This document shows positions 32,822 through 44,019 of a stretch of DNA of 64,000 nucleotides, piece after piece. Numbering within the stretch: the first letter of the stretch is position 1; every line of letters begins with the position of its first letter. A program made the translations under genes and the position numbers. The notes beneath the pieces are model-generated. The model had not been told where the DNA came from. It saw nothing but the letters and a program-made list of their open reading frames with translations, and made no database searches. The DNA comes from Lactarius indigo (taxonomy: Eukaryota > Basidiomycota > Agaricomycetes > Russulales > Russulaceae): positions 620,001 to 684,000 of the forward strand of contig JAFKAC010000021.1 of assembly GCA_025766275.1 (NCBI GenBank). The letters run 5' to 3'.

Positions 32822-34525
32822 ATGGCCGTCATGCCTGACCAGCCGACCACCGCGCTGTGGGACGCCTCTAAATCGCAAAGTTGGGCCAACGTTCTCAGCC
32901 CTGGTATCGTTGGCCTCTTCATTCAAGGAATTGAAACTGGCATGGTTATCTCTCAACTCGCGACATGGATGTCTCTTCCAGGGCGTACCGAAAAGCGTTT
33001 CATCACCGCTCTGACCGTATTCATAACAACAATTGGACTGTGGGCACTTCTGTCATTTTTCGTTTATTCTTTCCCCTCATCGTTTTCAAAGCATACAAAC
33101 AACCATATACTTCCTCTCCACTTGGCGAATCTACGTAGAGCACTATGGGGAACCGGTACGTAGAATTGTCACCGCTTTCTTGTTTACCTCTGTAACATTC
33201 CGACTCCACATAAACCTTAGGTAATCCCGACTTGGACTGAAAGGATCCACATATTTCTTGTTTGTTGCCCTTCATAAGGGGTCCGAGTCATTGGTCTCAT
33301 ACCAATGTCGTCTTCAGACAATGCTCGTATCAACTCCCGTCCAGTCGTTGTTGCTTTGGCGCTGTTATTATGTGGGCTTTCCTACCATCCTATGGTTCTC
33401 TTGACGACCTACACCAACCAGATCCTGAAAAGGAACGTATATATCATTGTCAGTTCGACAGCCGTAGCGAGATAAAAATGATGCGCTGAATCGGGTTTCC
33501 AACCCAGATGCCGCTTATTTTACTTCTGCTGGGCACGGTCGCGCTAGGCATTTTCGACACTATTTGGTTGCTCATGCGCACGTACGGTTGGGGGCGTTCG
33601 AGCCACTCGCATCCGTTCTGGTCTCGTGAGAGAGTAGCTACTTCCTCCATATACACTTTTCTAACACGACCCTCAGTTCTCATGTACAGTGCTTCTTCTT
33701 CAGGTGAGACGATCTTCGTCCAGAAACTATTTCGAAGCACCTAACGCACTCCTCTTAGTCTTGGATATCGTTCTCAGTTGCATCCGTGAGCCTTACACAT
33801 TTGGTTTCTGGGAAGGTGATTCTTCGTCTCTAATTTTGGGCGAACATCCAGTGTTCTTTTATCTCAATCAATCGAGGAAGCGGGTATACGCAGATCAAGC
33901 TGTCCAGGTGCGTGTCGTAGTTCCTGTGTCGGCAGTGTCCCGTGTATTGCTTAAAGTTTTCCTTTCTAAGTGGATTTCTCGTCTTATTATTATTGTGTGG
34001 CAATCGGCTATCCCACCAACTGTCTGTGTCATTGGTTTTTTCCTAACATACATCTTATCCCATCGTTTGCATCCGGTGCGTTCCTTTATGGTCTTACTTT
34101 TGTCGTGACGTGCTAGACGAACATGGCTGACAGTCGCACCCCCAATATTCAGGGACAGAAGCAAATGTGGTACCCAACGCTTCACGCGGTGATCGGAAAG
34201 CTTTACGTTCTTTCGCACTTCTACAACATGTACGTCGTACTTGCTCCAGTTCCAATTATATTTACCACGTTGTCGGTTTCGCAGTAATTCTCTCACGTTT
34301 TTCGTTGGTGAGCAAGAGCAACCATCGACGCGCGTGTCCGCGCTTACGGTGCCTGCACTCGATGTGACGAGCTCCGCATACAACACCCTCGAAGAGCATA
34401 CACTGGAACTCTACTCCAATTCCATCGAATGTACAGACGGTGCGCAGTCATCGGCTTCGCGAGCGTACTCATATACTAACGTATGTTTATCAGAGCGGTC
34501 GGATAGGCATTGTGGTTCGAATTAG
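32822..34525 (+). CDS. DUF6534-like predicted seven-TM protein, paralogue C
   Basis: The ATG at 32822 (or 32831, where copy B begins) leads to LSPGIVGLFIQGIETGMVIS and SLPGRTEKRFITALTVFITT. Short exons then give IQTTIYFLSTWRIYVEHYGEP, PVQSLLLWRCYYVGF, MPLILLLLGTVALGIFDTIW, LLDIVLSCI, LFFYLNQSRKRVYADQAVQ, FLSKWISRLIIIVWQSAIPP, MWYPTLHAVIGKLYVLSHFY and NINSLTFFVGEQEQPS. The tail VSALTVPALDV ends at 34525. All joins that I tested keep the frame. No signal peptide is seen; hydrophobic segments dominate. The domain name is by recall; the role is unknown. Confidence 0.64.
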
Positions 34526-36336
34526 CAACTACACCCCTGCCTCTTGGTAACATCTGAATGAAACCTACGAACGGACAGCTTAACTTCGCCGTCTAGATGC
34601 GGAAGTGTCTTCACCTCTCCCGTTTCCGGTCCTTCTGGGTGGGCTAGGCACTGAGTGGTGGTATTTAATTTAACCCTGAGACGGGTACCCAGTTGATGAC
34701 GGTTTTGAATACCGTACTGACCTTTCCGTAATCCTAAATCCTATGCATGATCGAGATTAGTTCAGGATCTAACTTGGGATAGGAATTCGCACCAACCGTT
34801 ACTGTACTAGGTTATTCTTGAGGAACCAACGTTAATTATTAACCCCGATGCCATCAAGCCCAAAATTACGGTTCCCTATACTAATAACTACAACCACACA
34901 GTACTATATGGCCACTTCTGCCGGTCATTCGATGACGATGACGAGGCAGTAGACCCCTACATGTCTACACGTACACAGCCACTTCATAGAAATACTGCCG
35001 CCATCGCAACTCTCGGGCACGCAAGGGGGGGCGACCGTGACCATGGCCACAACGTCACAACACCCGCTCTCAGGCTCAAACCGGCCCTGACCACCACCAC
35101 AGTTGGCCTGCAAGATGATGATAATTAGGATCGCAACCATGGCATGGGGTCATCACCCCTACCCTGCCGCTGTCTCTCCCAAGCTCACAAACCACCCCAG
35201 GTATTTCTATACGTCTTCTACACATTAAGTGGCCCGTCATGCCTTGGTAGCTTGTGCCATGAGCGGATTTATTCCATCAAGTCGTGGTGGGCCCCAAAGA
35301 GTTCAAAAGGAGGGAAATGAAGGTGATATGTGACCAAAAACAAGCGACCAACAAACACATTCGGAAACCAAGTCGGAAACTCGACTTTTTTTGTCGCCAC
35401 ATGCGACCTCTTTCTCCCACCTAGTATACAGAACTGTAATTTCGGCATGGTCTTTTTTGGGCTGGACGGGGCTCTGATACTATAGAGCTGCGTGATGTTT
35501 CCTTTCCACATTCGCAGTGACCTGTGGCGCGTAACTATCGCTACGCGAGGTGTGGGCATTCTCGACACGTGGACGTGGAGTACTGCAGCTGTATACGAGA
35601 GCCTGGGTCGCAGACAGCCCAGGAATAAGAACATGGCTTAGTTGTTCTCATTGAGATAGGACACAAGAGGGGCAAGTGGACTGCGGGCATTCACAAGGTA
35701 ATCCAATTCAGTCGGCTATTTCACGAAGTCTGATTGGTCAGATTTTTGCAGCCGAATTGGATAACATTGTAAAGTGCCCAGAGTGATGCATCCCTCTCCG
35801 AGAATCAGACGAGCCCGAGTCGGTAATCAGAAGTTCAATTGGTCAGCCAGTCCTCCCAACCTTTCCCCCAAGTGATGGCAAATTCCACAAACGAAACTGC
35901 GGCGTGTCCAGCTCTCGCGGTGCCCTGTGCCAGTGCGGTGCGAGAAAAGAAATCTGCACCTTTCGAACGGATTTGCTGGGGCACTATCGTTAATTTTCCA
36001 GGTCCAAGGTCTCAATACTACAGTAATCGGAACCGCCTGCTGGCACGCGACACTTTCTGATTTTGAACCGGCAGCTAGGACAGCGGATAGATCGGGGCCC
36101 CCTGGTTGCTTATAGCTTTCTCCCATTCGGATCGACCCTGTTTTGTGCCCTATTGTACCTCCCTTGGCACTTGCCCAGGTTCGCTACATTCATGGCACTA
36201 ATTTGTCTCAGACTCAGCAACTCCACCCGTATCGGGTCTCTTCATAAATATCACAGTTTTGACGACGTGGTGTATCCCTTGTGCCACCTTTACTTTCTCC
36301 CTCCTTTGGGCGTATACGTCCGAACAGGCGTAGGAT
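34526..36336. other. Intergenic, about 1.8 kb; promoter of 7TM copy D
   Basis: 34530-34640 is the 3' flank duplicated among copies B, C and D. The frames in 34900-35640 are short and unrecognised. 36080-36300 resembles the B and C upstream regions (CCATTCGGATCGACCCTGT, ACTAATTTGTCTC). Confidence 0.4.
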
Positions 36337-37952
36337 ATGGTCGTCATCCCAGACCCGCCCTTGGGCGCCTCCGGAGAAAGTCAGACTAACGTTCTCAGCC
36401 CTGGCATCGTTGGCCTCTTCCTTCAAGGGATCGGAATGGGGATGGTCTTCTCTCAGCTCGCAATTTGGCTGTCTCTGCCAGGGCGTACCGGTCATCGCTT
36501 CATTACCACCCTAACCGTGTTCATAACAACAACTGGATTGTGAGTACTTTGGTTAACTTTTACACTCTTTGAAAAATTCCCCTCATCGCTTGCAAAGCGT
36601 TCAAACAACTATATACTTTCTCTCCTCTTGGCGAATTTACGTAAAGCACTTTGGGGAACCGGTGCGTGGAATTGTCACCGATTTGTTGTTCATCTCTGTA
36701 ACGTTATGACCCCACATAAACCCTAGGTAATCCCTACTTGGACTGAAAGGATCCACATAGTTCTTGTTTGTCACCCTTCATAAGGAATTATCGACTTCAT
36801 ACCAATGTCTTCTTCAGACAACGCTCGTGTCAACTCCCGTTCAGTCGTTGTTGCTTTGGCGCTGTTATTATGTGAGCCTTCCCTCCATCTTATGGTTCCC
36901 TTGATGACCCATGCCGACTAGATCCTGAAAAGGAACATGTATTTTGTCGTAAGTTTGACAACTGTAGCAGGTAAAAATGGTCCACTGAATCGGTTTCCTA
37001 ACTCAGATGCCGCTTATTTTCCTTCTACTGGGCACGGTTGCATTGTCCATTTTCGAAACTGTCTGGCTGTTCCGGGGCATGTACGATGGGGAAAACCCGA
37101 GGGGCTCACACGCGTTCTGGTCTCGTGAGAAAGGAGCTTCTTCTTTCATGACTTGTGACCCTTTCTGACACGACCCTCAGTTCTCTTGTACACTTCTCTC
37201 CCTTTGCGTGAGATAACATCCGTCCAGGAAATATTTCGAAGCACCTAACACTTCTCTTAGTCTTGGACACTATTCTCAGTAGCATCTGTGAGCCCCGCAC
37301 ATTTGGTTCCTGAAACGATTCATTATCTCTTATTTTGGATGGATATCTAGTGTTCTGCTATCTCACTCAATCAAGGAAGCGGGTATACGCGGACCACGCT
37401 GTCCAGGTGCGTGTTGTACCACCCAGCGCGTCAGCGGTGTCCTGTGTCTTGCTCAAAGTCATCCTTTCCAAGTGGATTTCTCGTCTTATTATTATCGTGT
37501 GGCAATCGGCTATTCCACCAACTATCTGCTCTATTGGTATCTTCACAGTATACATCGTATCGCATCGTCGATACCCGGTGTGTTCTTTTATGGTCTTGCA
37601 TTCGTGATGAGCATGACTGACAAGCGCACCCTGACACTCAGGGAGAGAAGCAAATGTGGTACCCAACGCTCCAAGCGGTGATCGGGAACCTTTACGTTCT
37701 TTCGTATTTCTACAATATGTACGTTGTATTTCTTATTTACCCCTCTTCCAATTATGCTTACCACCCTGTCATCGACTGCGCAGCAATACTCATCCCCTGT
37801 TTGTTGGTGACCAGGAGCAACCATCGACGCACGTGGTTACGCTTACGGTACCTGCGCTCCATACGACGACTGCCTCCGTACTCAACACCCCGGAAGAGCA
37901 CCCATCAGAACCCTACACCGATTCTTTTGGACGTACAGACGGTGCGCAGTGA
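36337..37952 (+). CDS. DUF6534-like predicted seven-TM protein, paralogue D
   Basis: The ATG at 36337 gives MVVIPDPPLGASGESQTNVL then SPGIVGLFLQGIGMGMVFSQ and LPGRTGHRFITTLTVFITT. Later exons give VQTTIYFLSSWRIYVKHFGEP, PVQSLLLWRCYYVSL, MPLIFLLLGTVALSIFETVW, LLDTILSSI, LFCYLTQSRKRVYADHAVQ, LSKWISRLIIIVWQSAIPPT, MWYPTLQAVIGNLYVLSYFY and NINTHPLFVGDQEQPS. The stop is at 37952. A 2-nt deletion relative to B and C near 37250 falls inside an intron and does no harm. It is closest to copy C. Function is unknown. Confidence 0.63.
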
Positions 37953-38632
37953 TGAAGCATCAGCGTTCGCGTGTGTACTTATATACCGACTTAGAAGGGA
38001 CGGAAAGGTATTATAGGTCCGGATCCAAAAACCACGTCCCTGTGTCTTGGTGGCATCAAACTACGAACGGACAGTTCTAACGACACCGTCTAGTCGCGGG
38101 AGTGCGAGGCCTCGCGTTTCCAGTCCTTCTAGCTGGGGCTTCTATTTGTCGGGCGTCGGTCATTGGGAAGAGGTACTGATACGGGAGGTTTTTTTTTTTT
38201 TGCGTCTTTGGTACGGAACCCTATGGGATGTAGCGTCATCCCGAAAAATCCTCTGAGCCCTAAACCCATTCCTCCAGACCGAACATTGCGACCGTAAAAC
38301 AGCTCTCCGCAACTGGATGCCGTTTCGTAGGGTAGTACACAACTGTTTCCCTTAGTACGCAGAGAATTGATAAGGGTGCCGATCGGAATAAGAGTTTGCG
38401 TATCAGAGCCCAAGATCAGGGCACAGATAGGGCGCCGATCTGGTACGAAGACGAATGACCTTTCAGCCGACTCGGAAGCATCTTTTCCGTGAAACAAATT
38501 GGAACCCTGAGACCAGTCGATTTACGGCGTGGGCCGCCGAGACCCGCCGGAAGCGTAAGCGAGGCCAAATATTGATTAGTATCGATGACCACCATTCGAG
38601 GTTAGCAGCTTCCTGTTGTGAACCATCGACGA
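37953..38632. other. Intergenic
   Basis: 38030-38130 is the duplicated 3' flank of the 7TM family. A run of about twelve T lies at 38190-38201. The rest shows short overlapping frames only. Confidence 0.4.
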
Positions 38633-41085
38633 ATGGCTGGTTTGTTCTCGCCACCGTACAAGCCCTACTGACCCCACGGATAAAGCAGGGTAGATGGCGC
38701 TTCTTTTGTTGAGATATATTCGACCTTCTGATGACAGTAATTACTCGTCCAGGTTCTCGTCAGTTGGCATATATACACCTGTGCACACCCCCTAATACCT
38801 ATGCGCTTGACCAATTTACAGTTATGAGACCGTGGTCAAGCGATGGCCCGTGATTCTTACCAGCGTCATAGATAGCGTGTATTCCGTGAACCACGAACTC
38901 ACAAACTTACCTGACAAGGCAGCGAAGCTAGAGGAGGGGAAAGCACTCATCGCGACGATAGGTCGCCTCAAATATGAGATGGCACGGGATAGGCCTCTCG
39001 AGTGAGTCATATTCGTCATCTCCCGCTTCGAGTTGCTGATCCGATATTATTTGCAGGCCGATACCAGCTGATGGCGAAGCTCTAATAGAGGAGTATAACG
39101 AAGAGCTCGTTCGTCTGGAAGCACTACAGCCAGAACACTTGGTTCACTGCGCCGTGGCTCTACGCAGAGTATGCCTTCACTACGCCGCAGCGACATGGGT
39201 CTCTTACGCGATCGTGATTGCAGGTGTTACTTGTGAGCTCATTGGGTATTGGAACGAGACCGCAGAGATCTGAAAAGGCACTGAAGATATCGGCTACTTC
39301 GCTCTTTCTTTGCCACGACACAACATTGGAAAACGTACTGACCCGTTTTTCTACAAAAGTTGAATACGTACCTGGCCAGCGGTACTGCCGTGCAAAGTAC
39401 GAACCCCACCCATCTCCAAAAGTCACTTGTAAACTATAAAGCTTTCGATGCAGAGCTCGCTGCGACACTCGCCGAACTGGAGTCCGAGAAGGACATAGTT
39501 GCCGACGATCCACAGAAGCTGCAAGTCCTAGTTCCGCGAGATGGCACAAATGTGTCTATGGTAATGCTACCTTTTCTCATTATTGGTCTCCAGAAGGACC
39601 AGGTTGAATTCCTTTCAGGGGGAATGCCACCGTAGGTTCCCGTGCTCGGTGGCCCGTCATTACCTGACGGCTTCGTCGAACCAGGACCTTAGTCTTCTCA
39701 CCAACATGACACCGGAGGACATCGGGCACCTCCAAACGATTGGTCGGGATGCTCAGAACGCGCGCAAAGAGTTCATTCTCAAGGACGATCAGGACGCCTG
39801 CATGGCAGCACATAACGACTTTGAAAGGCGCACGCATCGATTTCGTACTGGATAATGGTACGCCTAACCCACGTCTCCCCATATCCTCCATCTAACAACG
39901 GCGACTGCGTTCACTGGAAAGCCGGCTTTGAGGTCAGCCCTAGGTCTTTCTGCTCCCCGATCTAAACAGTCGTTATACATCTAATCACCGCAGCTCTTCA
40001 CGGATCTCGTCTTTGCCGATTTTCTCGTGTCCCATACTCCATACGTCTCTAAAGTCGTTTTCCAGTCAGTTCTCTCCTCAACCGTCCCTCTTCGAACAAA
40101 AAAAGTGACACTTCTCCCCCCCCCCCCCCCCCCCCCGATTTCGCAAGCCCGAAATCTATACCGTGGTTCGTGTCCGACGTGACGCCGCCCGATTTCACAG
40201 CGCTCCTCGATTCCTCGGTCCTCCCTCGTGGACCCGCTCCCGAGCACCTCGAGCGCGCCATCGCGCGCTGGAACGTGTATCTCGCTAGCGGCACATTCGC
40301 ACTGTCCGTGGCACGTGATGCGCCCATCGGCGCGTCCGATGAGGCGTTCAACTTTTGGACATCGCCGTGGCCCTACTGGGACATGCGTGTGCGTGCACCG
40401 GGAGTGTGGAACGCGCTACGCGAGAGCGGCCTCGTGATATTCAAGGTAAGGGTGTCTCGCTTTTTTTTTTTTCAAAATTTTTTTTTGGATGATTGGCGCC
40501 AGTAACTGCGTGCGCCGGACTTCCTCTTCTTCCGAGATCTGACTAAATTTAAATTTCATTCATACTGTAGGGCGATCTAAAGTGAGCGTCAATCAAAGAT
40601 AAATAATTCGCTCCCGTGTCACCGACCGAAATTCTTTTTGCTTTTGTTGCAGTTATCGCAAGTGAGTGACATGGAGAAATTATTTACCGCGATGATGATC
40701 CTGTTCAAACGGAGACCTACGTCAGGTTGACTGGCGACGTTCAATGGCCCGTCGACACATCATTTGAGACTGCCGTGGGTGAGTTAGTTTCTCCCCGGTC
40801 TACCCATCTACCACTTCTCAAACGCCATATTATTATTACTATCTCCGCAGGGCCGCTCGCGTATGCGTTCCCTCTTTTGAGCCTGCGGACGAACAAGGCC
40901 GACGTCGTGGTCGGAGTCCCCCGCTCAGTGGCCGATGCGCTGGATGCGCGCGGCGAAAAGTGGAGAGTCAACGGAAGGTACGCAGAGTGCAGTCACAATG
41001 AATGGAGGCTCTAACACCTGCAATGCCGATCGCGCGCAGATATGCTCTCGTCTCCTTTTTGCCGCGAGGAAAGATCGTCGATTGA
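38633..41085 (+). pseudogene. ARMT1/DUF89 damage-control phosphatase-like locus with several frame breaks
   Basis: Metal-dependent phosphatases of this family clear damaged phosphometabolites. Exons in order give MAGLFSPPYKPY, DPTDKAG, YETVVKRWPVILTSVIDSVY, LKYEMARDRPLEPIPADGE, NTWFTAPWLYAE, CYLYRLLRSFF, ASGTAV, FREMAQMCLWGNAT, DLSLLTNMTPEDIGHLQ, ARIDFVLDNAGFE (metal-site Asp-Asn), LFTDLVFADFLV, IPWFVSDVTPPDF, SPWPYWDM, GDLNYRK, LSLRTNKADVVVGVP and YALVSFLPRG. These match the family along its length, and the stop is at 41083-41085. The splice sites are all intact. The frame is nevertheless broken at about 38670, 39130, 39530 and 39813, each by a net +1 nucleotide, and TGA replaces a codon near 39334. 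It is a young pseudogene unless these are sequencing errors. Confidence 0.75.
40116..40136 (+). repeat. Poly-C tract of 21 nt
   Basis: An uninterrupted run of C inside an ARMT1-locus intron, just before the acceptor leading to the IPWFVSDVTPPDF exon. Such runs are often miscounted by sequencers. Confidence 0.9.
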
Positions 41086-41822
41086 CGCGCGAGTACAAAG
41101 ACTACAGTTGTGGGGTTGTGTTTTACGTATTTGGAATGTCCACTTTGCCAAGAAGCTATTGCCATCAACAGCTTGACAGCCATCTGTCATTTGTGCCATT
41201 CTCTACTTCGATCTGTATTAGACTTGGGACAGTAGACGTACATGAGGCGGTGCAGTCTCGAGGTGAACACGTGCCATAATAAGCCGATACGTCATCAAAG
41301 TCCATGGGCACCGCACTGACCAAGTGTCAGTTGTTTACGGTGATGGCGTTCGGCGCTGAGCGCTGGTCCCGAGAACAGTCCAATTCGTCAATGACAGTAC
41401 TGCACTCAGGCCCGACTAACGAACAGTGCGCCGTGCGGCCATCATTTGGAAATGATCATCAAACAGGATTTGCATCAATCCCGATCGATCAGGCGATCCT
41501 GGATGGTACGGTAATCCGGTCCAAGCTACATGATCCAGGAAGCTTTTGGCTAACTTGAAGGAACAAACAGGCGTCCACTGGCTGCTGTTTTCATGCTTTA
41601 GTCTTACCAAAGAGCGAGTTACATTATTGTACATTTATGCAAGAAGTACAGGTGGCCCTGCCGAGGAACCCGGAAGAAAAAATGCGAAAGGGAAGCAGTG
41701 ACACCGCAACAAACGGTCAAACAGTGATAACATTCGAACCACAACACGCAAAAAAAACGAAGCAAGAGTAAGATTTCTTTCTGTCCAGACCAGAGCTGGA
41801 GCATCTGCGCGACTGTGGCGGA
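41086..41822. other. Intergenic between convergent genes
   Basis: Contains only short overlapping frames; no motif, RNA or repeat recognised. Confidence 0.45.
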
Positions 41823-44019
41823 TCATGTAATGGGGGCCGGATCGGACCGTAGGAGGTCAGGGAGCGCAACTTTGTATATCGAAGCGCGGTCCCCGTCGTG
41901 TTTCCATTCCCCCTCAGTCACTTCGGTTGGGAACAGATCAGGTTCAAAGTTGTCATCCCCGAAATTTTTCTCCACATATACTGTGTCGCCGGCGTTAGAT
42001 TCGTCCCCCCAAAAACGAATGTAGAACCATGCTTACGCCACTGTGCAAGGCCTTTGTCGTAGTTGCGCGCACATATGACCGCGAAGCCCGTGGAACAGAA
42101 CAACGCAACGAACGAGGAGACAGTCATGCAACCGAAGAACGGCCAGTCAATGAAGGTGAAGCGATAAATGCGGGAGTAGAACATCATGGACCACGCGAAC
42201 ACGAAGAAGAACGCGACCCCCAGGAACACCCAGGTCAGTTTACGCCACTCGCGGCGTACAGAATACCAACCCTGTATCAATAGTCAGCGCACGAGAACAG
42301 TTGGTTGTCGGAGGGTCAAACATACCATCATCAACCAGGGGATCAACAGCTGAATGAACACCAAAGTTTCAATCATAGGTGAAGGAAATGATCCGGTGAT
42401 AAGGACATACCACAGTCGTGAGGATGAATGTCCCATTGTACACTGGCGTATGCGACGAGAGTTCTTTGATGGCACCGTGAAGCAGTTGATCGACCCAGAG
42501 CGCCATCGCATTGACGAGGATGAAAATGGATAATTGGATGCTGACCAAAACAGCGAGGAAGTACTGTACGAAAATATCAATACATCTGGTCCGAGGGGTG
42601 CACCAGATAGGACCCACCCGGTACATCCGCAAGACGTTTTTCGGCGGACCGACGCGCCTGAAAGTGTGAGTGCGATACACCTGGCACAAGTGAGTAAAAC
42701 ATTGCCTCAGGTTTAGTGGGGTTAAACTCAGACCTTGTAAAGACGCCAGGAAAGGTACGTAGAGATCAAGAGCGCATCCAAGTGCAACACAAGGTCGGCG
42801 AGCTAAATAGCGCGAAACATAAGAAACAATTCCAAGACGCACACACTAAACGAACCTGCAGCGCGAAGCGCCTCACAAAATACTGGGAGTACAGGTCGAT
42901 ATGACAGGGAGTGTCTGCTTTTTCGAAAAGGTGGTACATGCGATCGCGGATATTGGTTGTGCGCCATAAAGCGTACGTAGACCATCCAGTAGCGATCGTG
43001 CGCGCAATGAGGAGCGCAAGTCTGTGCTCACATGAGTCAAAGGGACGAACTCTCAGAGACAGACGACACATACATATGGGGGATAGATTCAAAAACGATC
43101 TGTAACCGCTCAACAAGAGTACGATGTCACTATACATATAGAGACTCACCGCGAACACGGCCAATCCATAAAACCAGAACTGAGAACCGATAAGTGACAG
43201 TTCCTCCCGACGTGCCTGACTCAACCTGACAAAACACATCTAGGAAAACTGATCGCAAATGAACCATGATGAAGACTCACTTGGCCTGTGGGTACAAGAG
43301 AGTGAAAGTACAGACAGGGTCGAGGGTCATGGACATGCTTCCATCCACCGAAGAGATTATGACGTCTGAAAAGCCATCAGGCCTTGGCTGGGAGTCGATA
43401 TGGATTTGTGGAGAAGAGCTAGTGCCGGTGACCGCCCACGAAACTGAGGTCTGGTAATATTAGATTGGGTAGAGATAGTAGTCATAACAAAGCATTTACC
43501 GCATTTGACTGGCCGAGGGCGTAACAAGGTTATTAACTGACATGAAAGGTTAAACTGGAGGACATACAGATGAACCGCTCAGTTCGCTGATAGGAGAGTC
43601 TGTACGCAGAAAACGACGTGGAATTGAAACAGGGTCTACCTGACCCACGGTGTAGAAATGGTCGCAAGGATTTGGGTCTCCGCCGGTGACAGGAACTTGG
43701 TTACACAACTCGAGGCTGTATTGGCCATGACGCCCCGTGTACTGGACAAAGGTAGTGGCGTTGATTTGTGCATGGTCGACAATCGTAGAAGTGAATGAAC
43801 CCCAAGAGTCGTCAGCGCTGAAGAGAAAAGACTGAAGAGTGCCCTGGGCAAAGCAGTGGATGAAAGAAAAGCAAAAGAACGAGATGGTGACCCAGTTGAG
43901 TGTTATTCTCAAATACTAAGTTACCGGTTGGGGTGTGAGGGATGCTGGGAAAGACGTCAGGGATTGGAGAGACTCACGACAGACTTTGTTAAGGACCACA
44001 ACCGGTGGGTCGAGAGCAT
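41823..44019 (-). CDS. Predicted membrane protein: luminal N-terminal domain plus about seven TM helices
   Basis: I do not recognise the family. The likely start is the ATG at 44019 (MLSTHRLWSLTKSV), spliced to YLRITLNWVTISFFCFSFIH, a signal-like hydrophobic stretch. A roughly 150-residue non-membrane domain follows, with TFVQYTGRHGQYSLELCNQV and CDHFYTVGQVDP, then TSVSWAVTGTSSSPQIHIDS and a cysteine in DPVCTFTLLYP. The C-terminal half has about seven hydrophobic helices, for example GSQFWFYGLAVFAV, FFLAVLVSIQLSIFILVNAM, WVFLGVAFFFVFAWSMMFYS and FFGCMTVSSFVALFC. A cytosolic tail (YVEKNFGDDNFEPDLFP to DPAPIT) ends at 41823. This topology recalls Wntless- or Lung7TM-type proteins, but that is only an analogy. 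At least eight introns; no break seen. Confidence 0.66.

Noticed and set aside
37240..37265. Frameshift in 7TM copy D (2-nt deletion versus B and C)
   Set aside because: After working out the exon borders the deletion falls inside an intron, just before the acceptor; the exon frame is kept.
38633..40505. Programmed +1 frameshifting at the two TAC TGA CCC sites in the ARMT1-like locus
   Set aside because: Tempting because both resemble shift-prone UGA C sites, but the other breaks have no stop codon and no common motif. At the second site the original frame resumes soon after. Decay or read errors explain the set better.
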